Assembly (NCBI GenBank): GCA_002428525.1
Contig: DIWU01000024.1
Span: 1 to 64,000 of the forward strand
Direction: 5' to 3'
Source: a bacterium UBP14_UBA6098
Lineage (GTDB): Bacteria; UBP14; UBA6098
DNA: 64,000 nt
In this document: positions 1 through 8,328 of the stretch, piece after piece
Position numbering within the stretch: position 1 is the stretch's first letter
Layout: the number at the start of each line of letters is the position of its first letter
Translations under genes and position numbers: made by a program
Notes under the pieces: generated by a model
Seen by the model: the letters and a program-made list of their open reading frames with translations, nothing else
Database searches by the model: none
What the model was told of the DNA's origin: nothing

Positions 1-330
1 GCAAGACCGGCCCCTACGGAGATTCGGGCGAATCGCTCACGCCGTAAGGCAACAAAAAGATTGCTTCGTCGGGCGATGCCCTCCTCGCAATGACGGAGGC
101 GAATTTGGCATTAGGGCATTTGGCATTGATTTGACATTTGAGAATTTAGGCATTTTCGTTTAATCCCCCCGGCGCTAACGCGCCGACCCCCTTTGACATG
201 GGGGTCTGGATTCCCGCTTTCGCGGGAATGACAGTCAACAATCGCCTCATTCTGCATTATACATTATACATTCGTGTAACACCTTTTGCCTTTTGCCCTT
301 TTGCCTTTTGCCCTTTGCCTTTTGCCTTAA
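1..330. repeat. Non-coding repeat-rich intergenic stretch
   Basis: No gene is visible here. The stretch is a patchwork of short dispersed elements. A segment near 4-20 (GACCGGCCCCTACGG) recurs inverted at about 40192-40207. A hairpin at 210-229 (ATTCCCGC, loop TTTC, GCGGGAAT) has a counterpart at 40167-40186. An A/T-rich stretch follows, and positions about 281-327 are a heptamer array of imperfect CCTTTTG units. These are REP-like and short tandem repeats of the kind that accumulate between genes in many genomes. The function is unknown. Confidence 0.6.
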
Positions 331-334
331 ATAA

Positions 335-363
335 AAAATCCCCGGAGTTGACCCGGGGATTTT
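335..363 (-). terminator. Intrinsic terminator after the 384-1121 gene
   Basis: On the minus strand AATCCCCGG and CCGGGGATT form a perfect GC-rich stem of about 10 bp around a 7-nt loop, followed by a run of T. It lies 20 nt downstream of the stop of the minus-strand gene at 384-1121, so it most likely ends that transcript. Confidence 0.75.
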
Positions 364-383
364 AGGGAGCCTTTTTTTTCGCC

Positions 384-1121
384 TTAGTTTCCTCTTGCGA
401 AGTTCGAGGGGAAGGGAGAGAGGAAACCGGTGGGAGGCGGAGAGTAGGGAGGTGTGAGGATTCCTGATGAGACTAAATTTTCTTCTTTATCGTAGTAAAG
501 GGCGAGAACCTCGCCGGGCAAGTCTGTCGCCCGTTGGAACTCGACCCTGCGCACCGGGTCGTTGACTGTTCTGCCGGCCTCGGTGCCGGCGCGGGAGTCG
601 CATTTCGTCCGTGCGGCCGAGGGTGCGGCGCTTTCGCAGGCCATATCCCTCAGCTCATATCTCGGCGGCTCGTATTCCTTGAATATCGCCGCGCCGATCA
701 CGCCGACATTGCGGACATCGCCGATCCGGTCGGCAAGCGAAAAGCGAGCCTCGTTGAAGGTGAACCGTTCGACATGCTGAAAGCTGTCTTTCCTGCGGAA
801 GCCCTTGATCTCGACCTCGCCGTAGGGTTCGATGACATAGCCCGAGCCCTCCCAGTCGCCCTTCGAGCGGTCGATGGCATTCAGGCCGTCAACGGTGGGC
901 ACTGCGAGGATCCTTCCGTCAGTGCGGTTTGTGATGACCACCGAGTATTCACTGCCAAGGGGCGCGGAGAAGATAGTGTTGCCGTCGCGGCGGGCGGAGC
1001 GGATTCTGCCTTCGTCGGTAATAACCTTGATCGTGGCGCTTTTCCCGCGGAACTCCACGACATCAGCCAAGGCGATGCCGGTGATCGCGAGAAGCATTGC
1101 GATGATGACTGCTTTTTTCAT
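384..1121 (-). CDS. Secreted protein of unknown function
   Basis: A 245-residue protein with a clear Sec signal peptide (MKKAVIIAMLLAITGIALA, cleavage after about residue 19). The remainder is soluble and hydrophilic with no membrane segment. A central stretch (about residues 57-120) has the pattern SVVITNRTDGRILAVPTVDG followed by GYVIEPYGEVEIKGFRR, which looks like a beta-rich periplasmic domain. The C-terminal third is proline-rich and probably disordered. The start is supported by GAGGGAAA just upstream of the ATG. It follows the FadL-like gene by 16 nt on the same strand and so may be co-transcribed. A terminator lies after it. I do not recognise a function. Confidence 0.8.
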   Translation of the reverse strand: MKKAVIIAMLLAITGIALADVVEFRGKSATIKVITDEGRIRSARRDGNTIFSAPLGSEYSVVITNRTDGRILAVPTVDGLNAIDRSKGDWEGSGYVIEPYGEVEIKGFRRKDSFQHVERFTFNEARFSLADRIGDVRNVGVIGAAIFKEYEPPRYELRDMACESAAPSAARTKCDSRAGTEAGRTVNDPVRRVEFQRATDLPGEVLALYYDKEENLVSSGILTPPYSPPPTGFLSPFPSNFARGN

Positions 1122-1137
1122 TTTCCCTCATTAAAGA

Positions 1138-2412
1138 TTAGAACCTGTAAGACATTCCAAGCCATATACTTGTGAGCGAGTAGCCTCCGTCGAGGCGGGT
1201 GCCCTCGACATCCCAGTCCGAGAAGCGCATAGCGAGGTCGAGGCTGACCAGATCGCCTGCGAGATAGCCCAAGCCGCCACTGATAGTGTTTCGCGAGCGG
1301 TTATCGCCGTCACCGAGATAGGCGATAGGCTCTTGGGAGAAGCCGCCGCGAAGCTTCAGCGAGGCCATGGGGATAGTCGCCTCGCCGCCGGCCGACCAAC
1401 GGAGTGTCGCGCGGTAGGAGTCGTCCATCAGGCGGTTTTGGTTCAAAATCCAAGCCGGTTCGTCGTATTCGGTCTGGCGCCAATCGACATATTCGGCGTC
1501 GCCGGCGAAGAGGAGCCAGTCGGTCGGGCGAAGCGCGAGGCCAGCCCCGAAGCGCCACGGCAGAAGGATCTCGAAGCTTTCGACGATATTGTAGTCTTCC
1601 TGATAGGTCTCCCAGCCGGTTGTCAGCGAGTCGAAGCGTTGGATGCCCTCTTCGTCGATGATAATCGAGGTCGGCGTCGAGATATAGGCACCGATCTGGA
1701 CGATTTTGTTGGGAACCAGTGTCATTCCGAAGCGCGCGCCGACGCCGCAGTAGCTATTCGTGATATCGTCGGAGAAGATCTTGCGCTCGACGCTGTCCGG
1801 CCAATCGGTTCCGCCGGGGTTGCGAACATCGTTGAACCAGCTGTATCTCTCGCCGCCGGAGTAGATATCGAGCGAGGCTCCGAGCGCCATCGACGGCGCG
1901 ACCTGAACGCCTCCGCCGAGCGAGAATTTCCCGAGGCCGCCCTTGACGGACTCGTCAATATCGTATAGTAGGCCGTCGGAACCTGTGGCCTGCGCGCGAA
2001 TTCGGCGGTCGAAGGAGTTCGTGCGGGTGAAGCCGATTCCGAAGGCCATTCCGCCGCGCGAGGTCGGCACCGGAATGACTCCGCCCAAGTTTTGAAGCTT
2101 GACATAGCTATCCGAGCCGGTTCCGGCGGCGGCGCCGTCGAGGGCGCCTTCGTAGGAGAGGGCGTCGTATTGGAGCGCGCCGGCCATCTCGAAGCGATAG
2201 ATATAGGCGAGGTTCGCGGGGTTATAGAACAGCGCGGAATAGTCCTCGGAGCAGGCTATCCCCGCGCCTCCCATGCCGGCGGAACGAATCCCCATCGGCA
2301 GATGCCTGTCGGTGCTCGGGATGAAGTCCGCCGTGTCTCCGATCGCGAGGGTCTGGCCGAAGATCATTGCCGGCAAGGCCACCAGTATCATCGATACTAA
2401 AAGCTTTCTCAT
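1138..2412 (-). CDS. OmpP1/FadL-family outer membrane protein
   Basis: A 424-residue outer membrane beta-barrel protein with a signal peptide ending about FGQ (residue 20). The mature N-terminus has the family signature of small hydrophobic and glycine-rich motifs (GIRSAGMGGAGIACSEDYSA, then FYNPAN), as in OmpP1/FadL/TodX proteins, which carry hydrophobic compounds across the outer membrane. The rest alternates amphipathic strands and ends in SYRF, the usual C-terminal aromatic of barrels recognised by Bam. AAGGAG supports the start. It is probably co-transcribed with the lipoprotein upstream (12 nt away) and the secreted protein downstream. The substrate cannot be told from sequence. Confidence 0.85.
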   Translation of the reverse strand: MRKLLVSMILVALPAMIFGQTLAIGDTADFIPSTDRHLPMGIRSAGMGGAGIACSEDYSALFYNPANLAYIYRFEMAGALQYDALSYEGALDGAAAGTGSDSYVKLQNLGGVIPVPTSRGGMAFGIGFTRTNSFDRRIRAQATGSDGLLYDIDESVKGGLGKFSLGGGVQVAPSMALGASLDIYSGGERYSWFNDVRNPGGTDWPDSVERKIFSDDITNSYCGVGARFGMTLVPNKIVQIGAYISTPTSIIIDEEGIQRFDSLTTGWETYQEDYNIVESFEILLPWRFGAGLALRPTDWLLFAGDAEYVDWRQTEYDEPAWILNQNRLMDDSYRATLRWSAGGEATIPMASLKLRGGFSQEPIAYLGDGDNRSRNTISGGLGYLAGDLVSLDLAMRFSDWDVEGTRLDGGYSLTSIWLGMSYRF

Positions 2413-2423
2413 CGGTTTCTCCT

Positions 2424-2858
2424 TTACAATCCGCGGCGACGCGGCGCGCGGTCGTTGTTATCCTCGTCTTGTTCCTCCTCCTGCTCGCCTTGTGGGGCCG
2501 GTGCTGGGCGCGTTTCGGGCGCGCTCTCGGGCGGCGAGATTCGGTCGATGATACTCTCCAGCGATTCGTTCAGGCCCCTCCTGCGGTCGAAGCGCTCGCG
2601 ACGCTCGGGTGTCACCGGCTCCGGGTCGTAATGATCCCACCAGTAATACTGGTCGAGCCACCACGGGAAACGGTAGTAATAATGCCATGGCGAGCACCAT
2701 CTGCAGGGGTCGCGATAGACCGAGCGGTAGTAATGCTCCTCCTCCCAGCGCTCGGCCGTGCCCTCCTCGGAGGGCCTCGTGAGAACTTGGGTGTAGCATC
2801 CGCCGAGCACGAGCGCGGTGAGGATGAGCAGAATTGAATTTAACATTACTTTTTTCAT
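2424..2858 (-). CDS. Small lipoprotein with Trp/Tyr-rich segment
   Basis: A predicted lipoprotein of about 144 residues. I choose the ATG at 2858 because a perfect GGAGGTAAT precedes it and it opens a lipoprotein signal (MKKVMLNSILLILTALVLGG then Cys21). The longer reading frame upstream has no such signal. The mature part has a striking aromatic stretch (WCSPWHYYYRFPWWLDQYYWW) with two cysteines, then an acidic/arginine-rich, proline-rich and probably disordered tail. No family is recognised. It probably forms a transcript with the FadL-like gene downstream. Confidence 0.75.
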   Translation of the reverse strand: MKKVMLNSILLILTALVLGGCYTQVLTRPSEEGTAERWEEEHYYRSVYRDPCRWCSPWHYYYRFPWWLDQYYWWDHYDPEPVTPERRERFDRRRGLNESLESIIDRISPPESAPETRPAPAPQGEQEEEQDEDNNDRAPRRRGL

Positions 2859-3016
2859 ATTACCTCCTTCGGGGATAGATAAAGCATAGGCCGTGCCAAA
2901 ATATAACATGATAATATTCATAGAGATAGATGAATTGATCGCAGAGGTTTTTGCACACAAACGCGCAGGATTGCACAGAAAATGTGCATTTCAAATGCTG
3001 TTTTGGAGGGTGGTTT

Positions 3017-3775
3017 TTACAGTGGGTAGATGAAACTCAGCCGAACCTCGCGGGAGAAGGTCGATTCGGTTTCGCTGTTCAGAAGGCAGTCCGCGGCGAT
3101 GAACTCGATCTCGAAATCCGGCCGGATAGACCATTTGCCGGAGATATTCAGGTAGCCCCTGCCGAGGCCGTAAACGCCGTCTTTTTTATAATCGTTGATT
3201 CCGCCGATATACTCGACCGAGACGGCGAACATACCGCCGAGGTTTTTATCGAGGCCGATGTAGGCGTCAAAGCCTCTGCCTTCGCCTTCGGTTTCGAGGG
3301 AATAGTTAATTCCGGCGTGCAGGCCGAAATTCCCGCCGAAGCTCGCCCAATTCTTGCTTGCGACGAGGAAGAATCCCGGGGATTTCAGCGAATAGCGGTC
3401 GCGACCGCCGTCCCATCTGCCGAGGCCTTGATCCTCGAAACCGAGGACGACAGCGGGGGCTTTTTGAGTTTCGTGAAACGGGCGAATCTTCGCGATGAAG
3501 CTCGGCCTCGGGTAGGCGATCGCTTCGCCGCGCCCGAGGACATTATAGGCGCCGTAGCTGACTCCGGCCTGAAACCGCCCCCAAAGCCCGATGGAGAATC
3601 CGCCGACAGTGCTTCCGCCCTCGCCGAGGTGAAGCTCGCCCATCCATGAGCGGTCGGGCAGAAGGCCGGCGTTCGGGCGAAAGACGATGCGCCGCGGTTG
3701 GTAGTATTCCGGGTGCGTTCCCTGCGCAAGGGCGCCGAGGGCGAGGAGCATTATCAGCAGAGCGGTTTTCTTCAT
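3017..3775 (-). CDS. Predicted outer membrane beta-barrel protein
   Basis: A 252-residue protein with a short signal peptide (MKKTALLIMLLALGALAQG). It has alternating hydrophobic/polar beta strands with many Gly and aromatic residues and a C-terminus ending in LSFIYPL, typical of a small outer membrane barrel. The layout (an N-terminal strand with PRRIVFRPNAGLL, several strands ending in aromatic pairs, a final strand with REVRLSF) resembles small barrel or outer-membrane-anchored proteins of uncultured FCB lineages. The exact family is not recognised. GAGGAA lies upstream of the ATG. It is separated from neighbours by about 130-160 nt and may be its own transcript. Confidence 0.7.
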   Translation of the reverse strand: MKKTALLIMLLALGALAQGTHPEYYQPRRIVFRPNAGLLPDRSWMGELHLGEGGSTVGGFSIGLWGRFQAGVSYGAYNVLGRGEAIAYPRPSFIAKIRPFHETQKAPAVVLGFEDQGLGRWDGGRDRYSLKSPGFFLVASKNWASFGGNFGLHAGINYSLETEGEGRGFDAYIGLDKNLGGMFAVSVEYIGGINDYKKDGVYGLGRGYLNISGKWSIRPDFEIEFIAADCLLNSETESTFSREVRLSFIYPL

Positions 3776-3856
3776 GGCGGTTCCTCGTATTAATTTGAAT
3801 ATAATTTACAGAAAACCGCTCGAATAAGCAAGGTGGATTTAACCTCGAAAAACGAA

Positions 3857-3880
3857 AAGCCCGCGCCGAGGCGCGGGCTT
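3857..3880 (-). terminator. Intrinsic terminator after pstS
   Basis: AAGCCCGCGC and GCGCGGGCTT form a perfect 10-bp stem with a four-base loop. On the minus strand it is followed by TTTTCGTTTTT. It lies about 20 nt past the pstS stop codon. Confidence 0.8.
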
Positions 3881-3901
3881 GGGCTTTGCGATTGATAGCG
3901 G

Positions 3902-4717
3902 CTATTTTACCGTGACGAATCCTAACTCATCGACAATCTTCTGGCCCTCGGGGCCGGTGACGAAGTCGAGGAATTTTTGGGCGTCCGCGGAGGCCTTGCC
4001 GGGGGTAAACATATGAAGCGACCGGACAATCGGGTAGGTTTTGTCCCTCGCGCTGTCCTTGGTCGGGGTTATATTGTTGATCTTCAAGGTCTTAACCTCG
4101 TCGGTGATATACCCGAGGCCGACATAACCGATGGAGAAGGGCGTTGACGAGACGCTTGTCAGCACTGCCTGATTCGAGGCCAACTTCAGCGCGTCGTCGC
4201 GGACCGAGCCGTTCTCCAGAACCTTTTCCTTGAAGACCTCGAAGGTTCCGGAGGAGACATCGCGCGAGATCGCGACTATACCCTTGTTTGCGCCCCCGAG
4301 ATCCTTCCAGTTCTTGATCTTGCCGGAGAAGATATCCTTCAGCTGGGGCATGGTCAGGCCGGCGAGGGCGATATCCTTATGGACGACGATAGCGATGCCG
4401 TCCCATGCGACGATATTGTCGGTCGGGGTGACGCCCTTCGCGCGGGCGCTGGCGATCTCCTTGGACTTGATCTCGCGGGAGGACATGGCGATATTGCAGG
4501 TGCCGTCGATGAGGGCCGCTATCCCGACGCCTGAGCCGCCGCCGCGGACAGTCACTTCGATGCTCGGGTTTTTATCCATGAAGGCCTCGGCGCAAGCCTG
4601 CGCAATCGGAAGCACGGTGGTCGAGCCGGTGATCACAATCTGTTCGCCCTTCGCGAGGGCGCCGGTGCAGAGGGTTAGGGCGATTAAGACGATAATCGAG
4701 AGATTTTTCAAAGACAT
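3902..4717 (-). CDS. pstS: Phosphate ABC transporter substrate-binding protein PstS
   Basis: A 271-residue periplasmic phosphate-binding protein of the PstS family. A Sec signal peptide ends near residue 22 (ALA). The phosphate-binding loops are visible: GSTTVLPIA near the mature N-terminus, GGGSGVGIAALIDG, and SRDVSSGTFEVF in the second lobe. The length matches the short PstS subfamily. AAGGAG precedes the ATG by 5 nt. It is the second gene of a two-gene transcript behind a porin and is followed by a terminator. It is therefore separate from pstCAB, which lies upstream on the same strand beyond phoU-phoB-phoR. The porin-pstS promoter carries a Pho box, so phosphate-starvation control by PhoB is likely. 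Confidence 0.95.
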   Translation of the reverse strand: MSLKNLSIIVLIALTLCTGALAKGEQIVITGSTTVLPIAQACAEAFMDKNPSIEVTVRGGGSGVGIAALIDGTCNIAMSSREIKSKEIASARAKGVTPTDNIVAWDGIAIVVHKDIALAGLTMPQLKDIFSGKIKNWKDLGGANKGIVAISRDVSSGTFEVFKEKVLENGSVRDDALKLASNQAVLTSVSSTPFSIGYVGLGYITDEVKTLKINNITPTKDSARDKTYPIVRSLHMFTPGKASADAQKFLDFVTGPEGQKIVDELGFVTVK

Positions 4718-4727
4718 TTTTTCTCCT

Positions 4728-5834
4728 TTAGAATGGGTTGGATTTGAAATCCCATCGCAGTTGAAGCGAGATATCGGTTTCGGGTTTTTTGAAGCCGGTG
4801 TCGCCGTCGGCGAGGTCCTTGTTTTCGTAGGATTTCTGTGTCCAGTTGAGTGTGACGCGCGTTGTCGGTTTTCCGCCGGAGTCGCGGGTCAGGAAGTAGT
4901 TGAAGCCAGCGGTCAAGCGCGAGTAAGAGTTGTTCTCGAAGTCCTCGCCGGTCTTCGGATCCCAGAAGTCGTATCTGAAGACGAGTTGGAGGTCATCGAG
5001 GGCTTCGACCGGCATAGTTAATGTCGGCATGATCATAAAACCTGAGGCGTTGAACTTCGCTGTCGAATCGCTCGGGTAGAGGTCTTGCCAACTTTTATTG
5101 ATATATTGCCCCCAGATATCGACGAACTTGTAGGAGAGCCTGAGCACGCCCGAGACCTCCATGCGGGGCATATCTTTGAGGGTGGTGTCGATAGTCGAGT
5201 CGGCGAGCATCGCGCCGATGAGGGTGTCCTCCTCCATGCCGTAACGAACCGAGCCGCCGAGCGTCACGCCGGGGATCGGTATCACGCGGGCGTTCGCGGT
5301 GAACAGCGGATAGAGGTCGGTCTTGGTGCCGGGCTTGTTGTAGCCCTCGCCGTTATACATACCGACCTGATACTCGCCCCATCCCGCGGGAAGAAAACCC
5401 GCCAGTGCAAGGCCTATATCCGATGAGCCGACGACGGATTCCTTGTCGTCGAGGGCCTTCTCGATTGTCACATAATCCCAGTCGTAGATGGTTCCGAAAT
5501 AGTTTTTTATAATTCCCGCTTCGAGCTTCAAATCCTTCACCGGCATGACGAAATCGAGATAGCCGTATTTGAGCTTGAGGCCGGCGCCGTGCGATGCGGT
5601 GGCGTCGGAGAACATATCGACGGTGAAGCGGGTGCTGACCGAGTTGGAGAACTTGTAGTAGTAGGTGAAATACCCGCGCGCCAGCTGAAACGAGTTGTCG
5701 GTCGGGTTTTCGTCCTTGATATAGCGCGTGAAGCGCGCCCAGCCGGTGCCGGCGATCTGCGCCTGACCCGGCTCCTGCGCGAAGGCTCCGAGTGCGATCG
5801 CAAGAAGAGCCAGACAAACAAACAATCCTCTCAT
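4728..5834 (-). CDS. Outer membrane porin, probable phosphate porin
   Basis: A 368-residue outer membrane barrel protein with a signal peptide ending FAQ (residue 20). The strand-rich sequence has motifs seen in OprO/OprP-like and related porins (QLARGYFTYYYKFSNSVSTR, then LKLEAGIIKNYFG) and ends LRWDFKSNPF. Because it shares a Pho-box promoter with pstS (11 nt downstream), I infer it admits phosphate or phosphorylated compounds. Selectivity cannot be seen in the sequence. GAGGAGG lies immediately upstream of the ATG. The OprO/P assignment is moderate; the barrel call is firm. Confidence 0.8.
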   Translation of the reverse strand: MRGLFVCLALLAIALGAFAQEPGQAQIAGTGWARFTRYIKDENPTDNSFQLARGYFTYYYKFSNSVSTRFTVDMFSDATASHGAGLKLKYGYLDFVMPVKDLKLEAGIIKNYFGTIYDWDYVTIEKALDDKESVVGSSDIGLALAGFLPAGWGEYQVGMYNGEGYNKPGTKTDLYPLFTANARVIPIPGVTLGGSVRYGMEEDTLIGAMLADSTIDTTLKDMPRMEVSGVLRLSYKFVDIWGQYINKSWQDLYPSDSTAKFNASGFMIMPTLTMPVEALDDLQLVFRYDFWDPKTGEDFENNSYSRLTAGFNYFLTRDSGGKPTTRVTLNWTQKSYENKDLADGDTGFKKPETDISLQLRWDFKSNPF

Positions 5835-5878
5835 TTTTCCTCCTCTTTGGAAATGGTTTAATCCTTTAAACGAGGAGG

Positions 5879-5933
5879 ATTATATTTACGGAAAGTTAAG
5901 GGAATATTGTGCGGAAATAAAGATCGTGTTAAG
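5879..5933 (-). promoter_or_regulatory. Pho box and promoter of the porin-pstS operon
   Basis: Reading the minus strand from 5933, hexamers CTTAAC, CTTTAT, CACAAT and CTTAAC start at exact 11-nt intervals (5933, 5922, 5911, 5900), with a weaker GTAAAT at 5889. A consensus -10 box TATAAT lies at 5884-5879, and the -35 position (ATATTC) is weak and inside the repeat array. Eleven-base phased direct repeats overlapping a poor -35 are the known architecture of PhoB/PhoP-family activated promoters. The same hexamer at the same spacing stands in front of pstC. The array overlaps the phoR stop codon. Confidence 0.75.
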
Positions 5934-7629
5934 AGGCCGAGGCCGGAAGGGTGATCGTGAAAACGCATCCGCCCTCGTCCGGGCATTCGAGCGCGAGCGA
6001 GCCGCTATGCAGGGAGACTATATTTTTCACTATCGCAAGGCCGAGGCCGGTTCCGCCGAGCTGGTGCGAATGCGCCTTATCGACGGTATAGAACCGCTCG
6101 AAGATCTTTCCGCGATCCTCGGGCGGGATCCCGATTCCGTTGTCTTTAACCGAGAGGGCGACGCCTTCTGGCTTCGAGGCGAGAGAGATTATCACCTCGC
6201 CGCCGGAGCGGCTGTATTTTATCGCGTTGTCGAGCAGGTTCGCGATAGCTATCTCGAGAAGGCTTGCCTCGCCGAGGACAAGCGGGGTTTCGTCGAGGGC
6301 TGTTTTAATAGTGATCCCGTTCGAGGCCGCCCGGTTTTCGAACATCGGGAGGATTCCGCCTAATAACCCGGAAAGCGAAACGGTATCGAATTTTTGAACC
6401 GCGCCGCTTTCGACCTTTGAAAGTGTAAGCAGGTCCTCGACGATCGCGATCATTCGGCCGGTGTGGCGCGAGATGACCTCGACGAAGCGCGACTGTTCGT
6501 CGGTCAGTTCCTCGCGCTCGAGGGTTTCGGCATAGCCCTTAATCAGTGTCAGCGGGGTTTTCAGCTCGTGGGAGACATTGGCCACGAAATCGGCCTTTGT
6601 TCGACGGATTCGCGCCTCCTCGCCGATATCGCGGATCACGAGTATTGTGGATTCGCCGGCCTCAAAGGGGATCAGCCTCGCCTCGAAGATACCGCCGTCG
6701 CGGTCGAACTCGACCGGGCCTTTTTCCTTTCGTTCGATGAGGTTTATTATCTCGGGGATTCTTATCGAGGACAGGGCGTCGAGGCCGACGGCAACTCCGA
6801 GACCTAAAAGAGCGCTCGCCACATTGTTCATTGCGGCGATCCTATCGCCCTCGATGAGCACAATCCCCTCGCGAAGGCCGTCGATTATTCGGGCGAGCTG
6901 TTCTTTCCCCCTTCGGAGGTCGTCGAATGAGGCCTCGATCGCGCCGGCCATGCGATTTATCGACCGTTCGAGGCCGCTGAACTCGCTGTCTTCGGTCTCC
7001 GGGGCGCGCGCCTCGAACTCGCCCTTGGAGATTCGGTCGGCGGCGAAAGAGAGGTTGTCTATCTTCTTGATAATCGAGGACTTGGAGAAAATCGTGATAA
7101 TAAAGGCCGCGATGATCAGCCCGAGCGTTAGCGGGATTATCTTGCGGGTATGGCGGTTTTTGAAGCTCATTAGGGAGGTTAGGGGCTTGCTCGCGCGGAT
7201 GATAAAATCGCCGGAGGCCGTTCTTGCCGCCGAATACACCAGATGCTCGCGAAGTGTTGCGCTATAGCGAATCGAGCTTCCCTCGCCGGAGCCGATCGCG
7301 GAGACTATCTCCGGCCGGGTGGAATGGTCGTCCATTTCTGCGGGGTCTTTCTCGCTGTCGGCCAAGACCTTGCCGCGACTGTCGATGATTGTAAAGCGAA
7401 TCTCTTTTGGGAAGGAATGGGTGTTAATTAGCGAATCGAGAGCGCTTTGTGAAACCGAGTCGGGAAGTATCGAGGCGAGAAGGCGAACCTCGCGGATGAG
7501 GGTTTTCTGCGTCTCCTCGGCGAAGAGTTTGAAGGCCGAATCGACCGAGATGAATCCCGAGACCCCAATCGCTAAAAGAAGTGCGAGTAGAATCAGCGCG
7601 AAGAACCTCGATATTATGCTCTTTCTCAA
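5929..7629 (-). CDS. phoR: Phosphate-sensing histidine kinase PhoR
   Basis: A 566-residue inner-membrane sensor kinase. Visible in order: TM1 (about 9-30), a periplasmic sensor region, TM2 (about 164-184, rich in Ile/Leu), a HAMP linker, a PAS-like domain (about 245-340), HisKA with phospho-acceptor His354 in VSHELKTPLTLIKGYAE, and the HATPase domain with N box (NLLDNAIKYS), G1 (DNGIGIPPED), F box (FERFY) and G2 (GTGLGLAIV). The periplasmic domain is larger than in E. coli PhoR and like the long PhoR/ResE types. The start is TTG with AAGGGCGG upstream. It lies 12 nt after phoB and is the last gene of the pst-pho operon. It probably phosphorylates PhoB when phosphate is scarce, with PhoU and PstB as negative partners. 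Confidence 0.93.
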   Translation of the reverse strand: MRKSIISRFFALILLALLLAIGVSGFISVDSAFKLFAEETQKTLIREVRLLASILPDSVSQSALDSLINTHSFPKEIRFTIIDSRGKVLADSEKDPAEMDDHSTRPEIVSAIGSGEGSSIRYSATLREHLVYSAARTASGDFIIRASKPLTSLMSFKNRHTRKIIPLTLGLIIAAFIITIFSKSSIIKKIDNLSFAADRISKGEFEARAPETEDSEFSGLERSINRMAGAIEASFDDLRRGKEQLARIIDGLREGIVLIEGDRIAAMNNVASALLGLGVAVGLDALSSIRIPEIINLIERKEKGPVEFDRDGGIFEARLIPFEAGESTILVIRDIGEEARIRRTKADFVANVSHELKTPLTLIKGYAETLEREELTDEQSRFVEVISRHTGRMIAIVEDLLTLSKVESGAVQKFDTVSLSGLLGGILPMFENRAASNGITIKTALDETPLVLGEASLLEIAIANLLDNAIKYSRSGGEVIISLASKPEGVALSVKDNGIGIPPEDRGKIFERFYTVDKAHSHQLGGTGLGLAIVKNIVSLHSGSLALECPDEGGCVFTITLPASAS

Positions 7630-7641
7630 TTTGCCGCCCTT

Positions 7642-8328
7642 TTAATCCGGATCGATATCCCTCAGCCGATAGCCAACCGAGCGGATCGTTTCTATCGGCT
7701 CGCCGGCGGGTTGCAGTTTCTTGCGTATATTGAGGATATGGACATCGATAGTCCTATCGATGACGAACTGCCTGTCCTCGCCGAGATAGTCGAGGATTCG
7801 CGCGCGGGTGAGGACTCGGCCCTTGTTCTTCATAAGTAGCTCGAGAATCTTGAACTCGGTCGCGGTTAACTCGACCGCTGTGCCCTCGAGCTTGACCTCG
7901 AAGCGGTCGGGGAAAAGCTCGATTGTGCCGCACTTTAAGGGGCCGCCGCCGGATTGGGGCTGAGTTCTTCGAAGGAGGCTCTTCACCCGCGCGACAAGCT
8001 CGCGCGGCGAGAACGGCTTTTTAATATAGTCGTCCGCGCCGAGTTCCAGCCCGAGGACGATATCGGCCTCGGTGCCCTTCGCGGTCACCATAATGATCGG
8101 CAGGTCTTTGAATTTCGACTGCGAGCGGACAACCTTGCATATCTCGAGGCCGTCGATATCGGGGAGCATGAGGTCGAGAAGCGCGAGGTCGAATTTGCCC
8201 TCGGAAAGCTCGCCTAAAAAATCGGCGCCCTTGGCAAAGCCCTCGACCTCCCAGCCCTCGCGGCCAAGATGCAGGGCGATCAGCCCCCGCAGGTCCGCCT
8301 CGTCCTCGACAATAGCTATCTTCATCAT
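7642..8328 (-). CDS. phoB: Phosphate regulon response regulator PhoB
   Basis: An OmpR/PhoB-family response regulator of about 228 residues. The receiver domain has the acidic pair in VEDEAD, phospho-acceptor Asp (about 52, LLDLMLPD), Thr in MVTAKG and Lys in KKPFSP. A C-terminal winged-helix domain follows, with ELTATEFKILELLM and a DNA-recognition helix ending in RTIDVHILNIRKKL. I start the gene at the double ATG 8328/8325, which overlaps the phoU stop (ATGA). The longer frame upstream lies inside phoU and has no homology. It is likely to bind the 11-nt phased CTTAAC repeats found before pstC and before the porin gene. Confidence 0.94.
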   Translation of the reverse strand: MMKIAIVEDEADLRGLIALHLGREGWEVEGFAKGADFLGELSEGKFDLALLDLMLPDIDGLEICKVVRSQSKFKDLPIIMVTAKGTEADIVLGLELGADDYIKKPFSPRELVARVKSLLRRTQPQSGGGPLKCGTIELFPDRFEVKLEGTAVELTATEFKILELLMKNKGRVLTRARILDYLGEDRQFVIDRTIDVHILNIRKKLQPAGEPIETIRSVGYRLRDIDPD

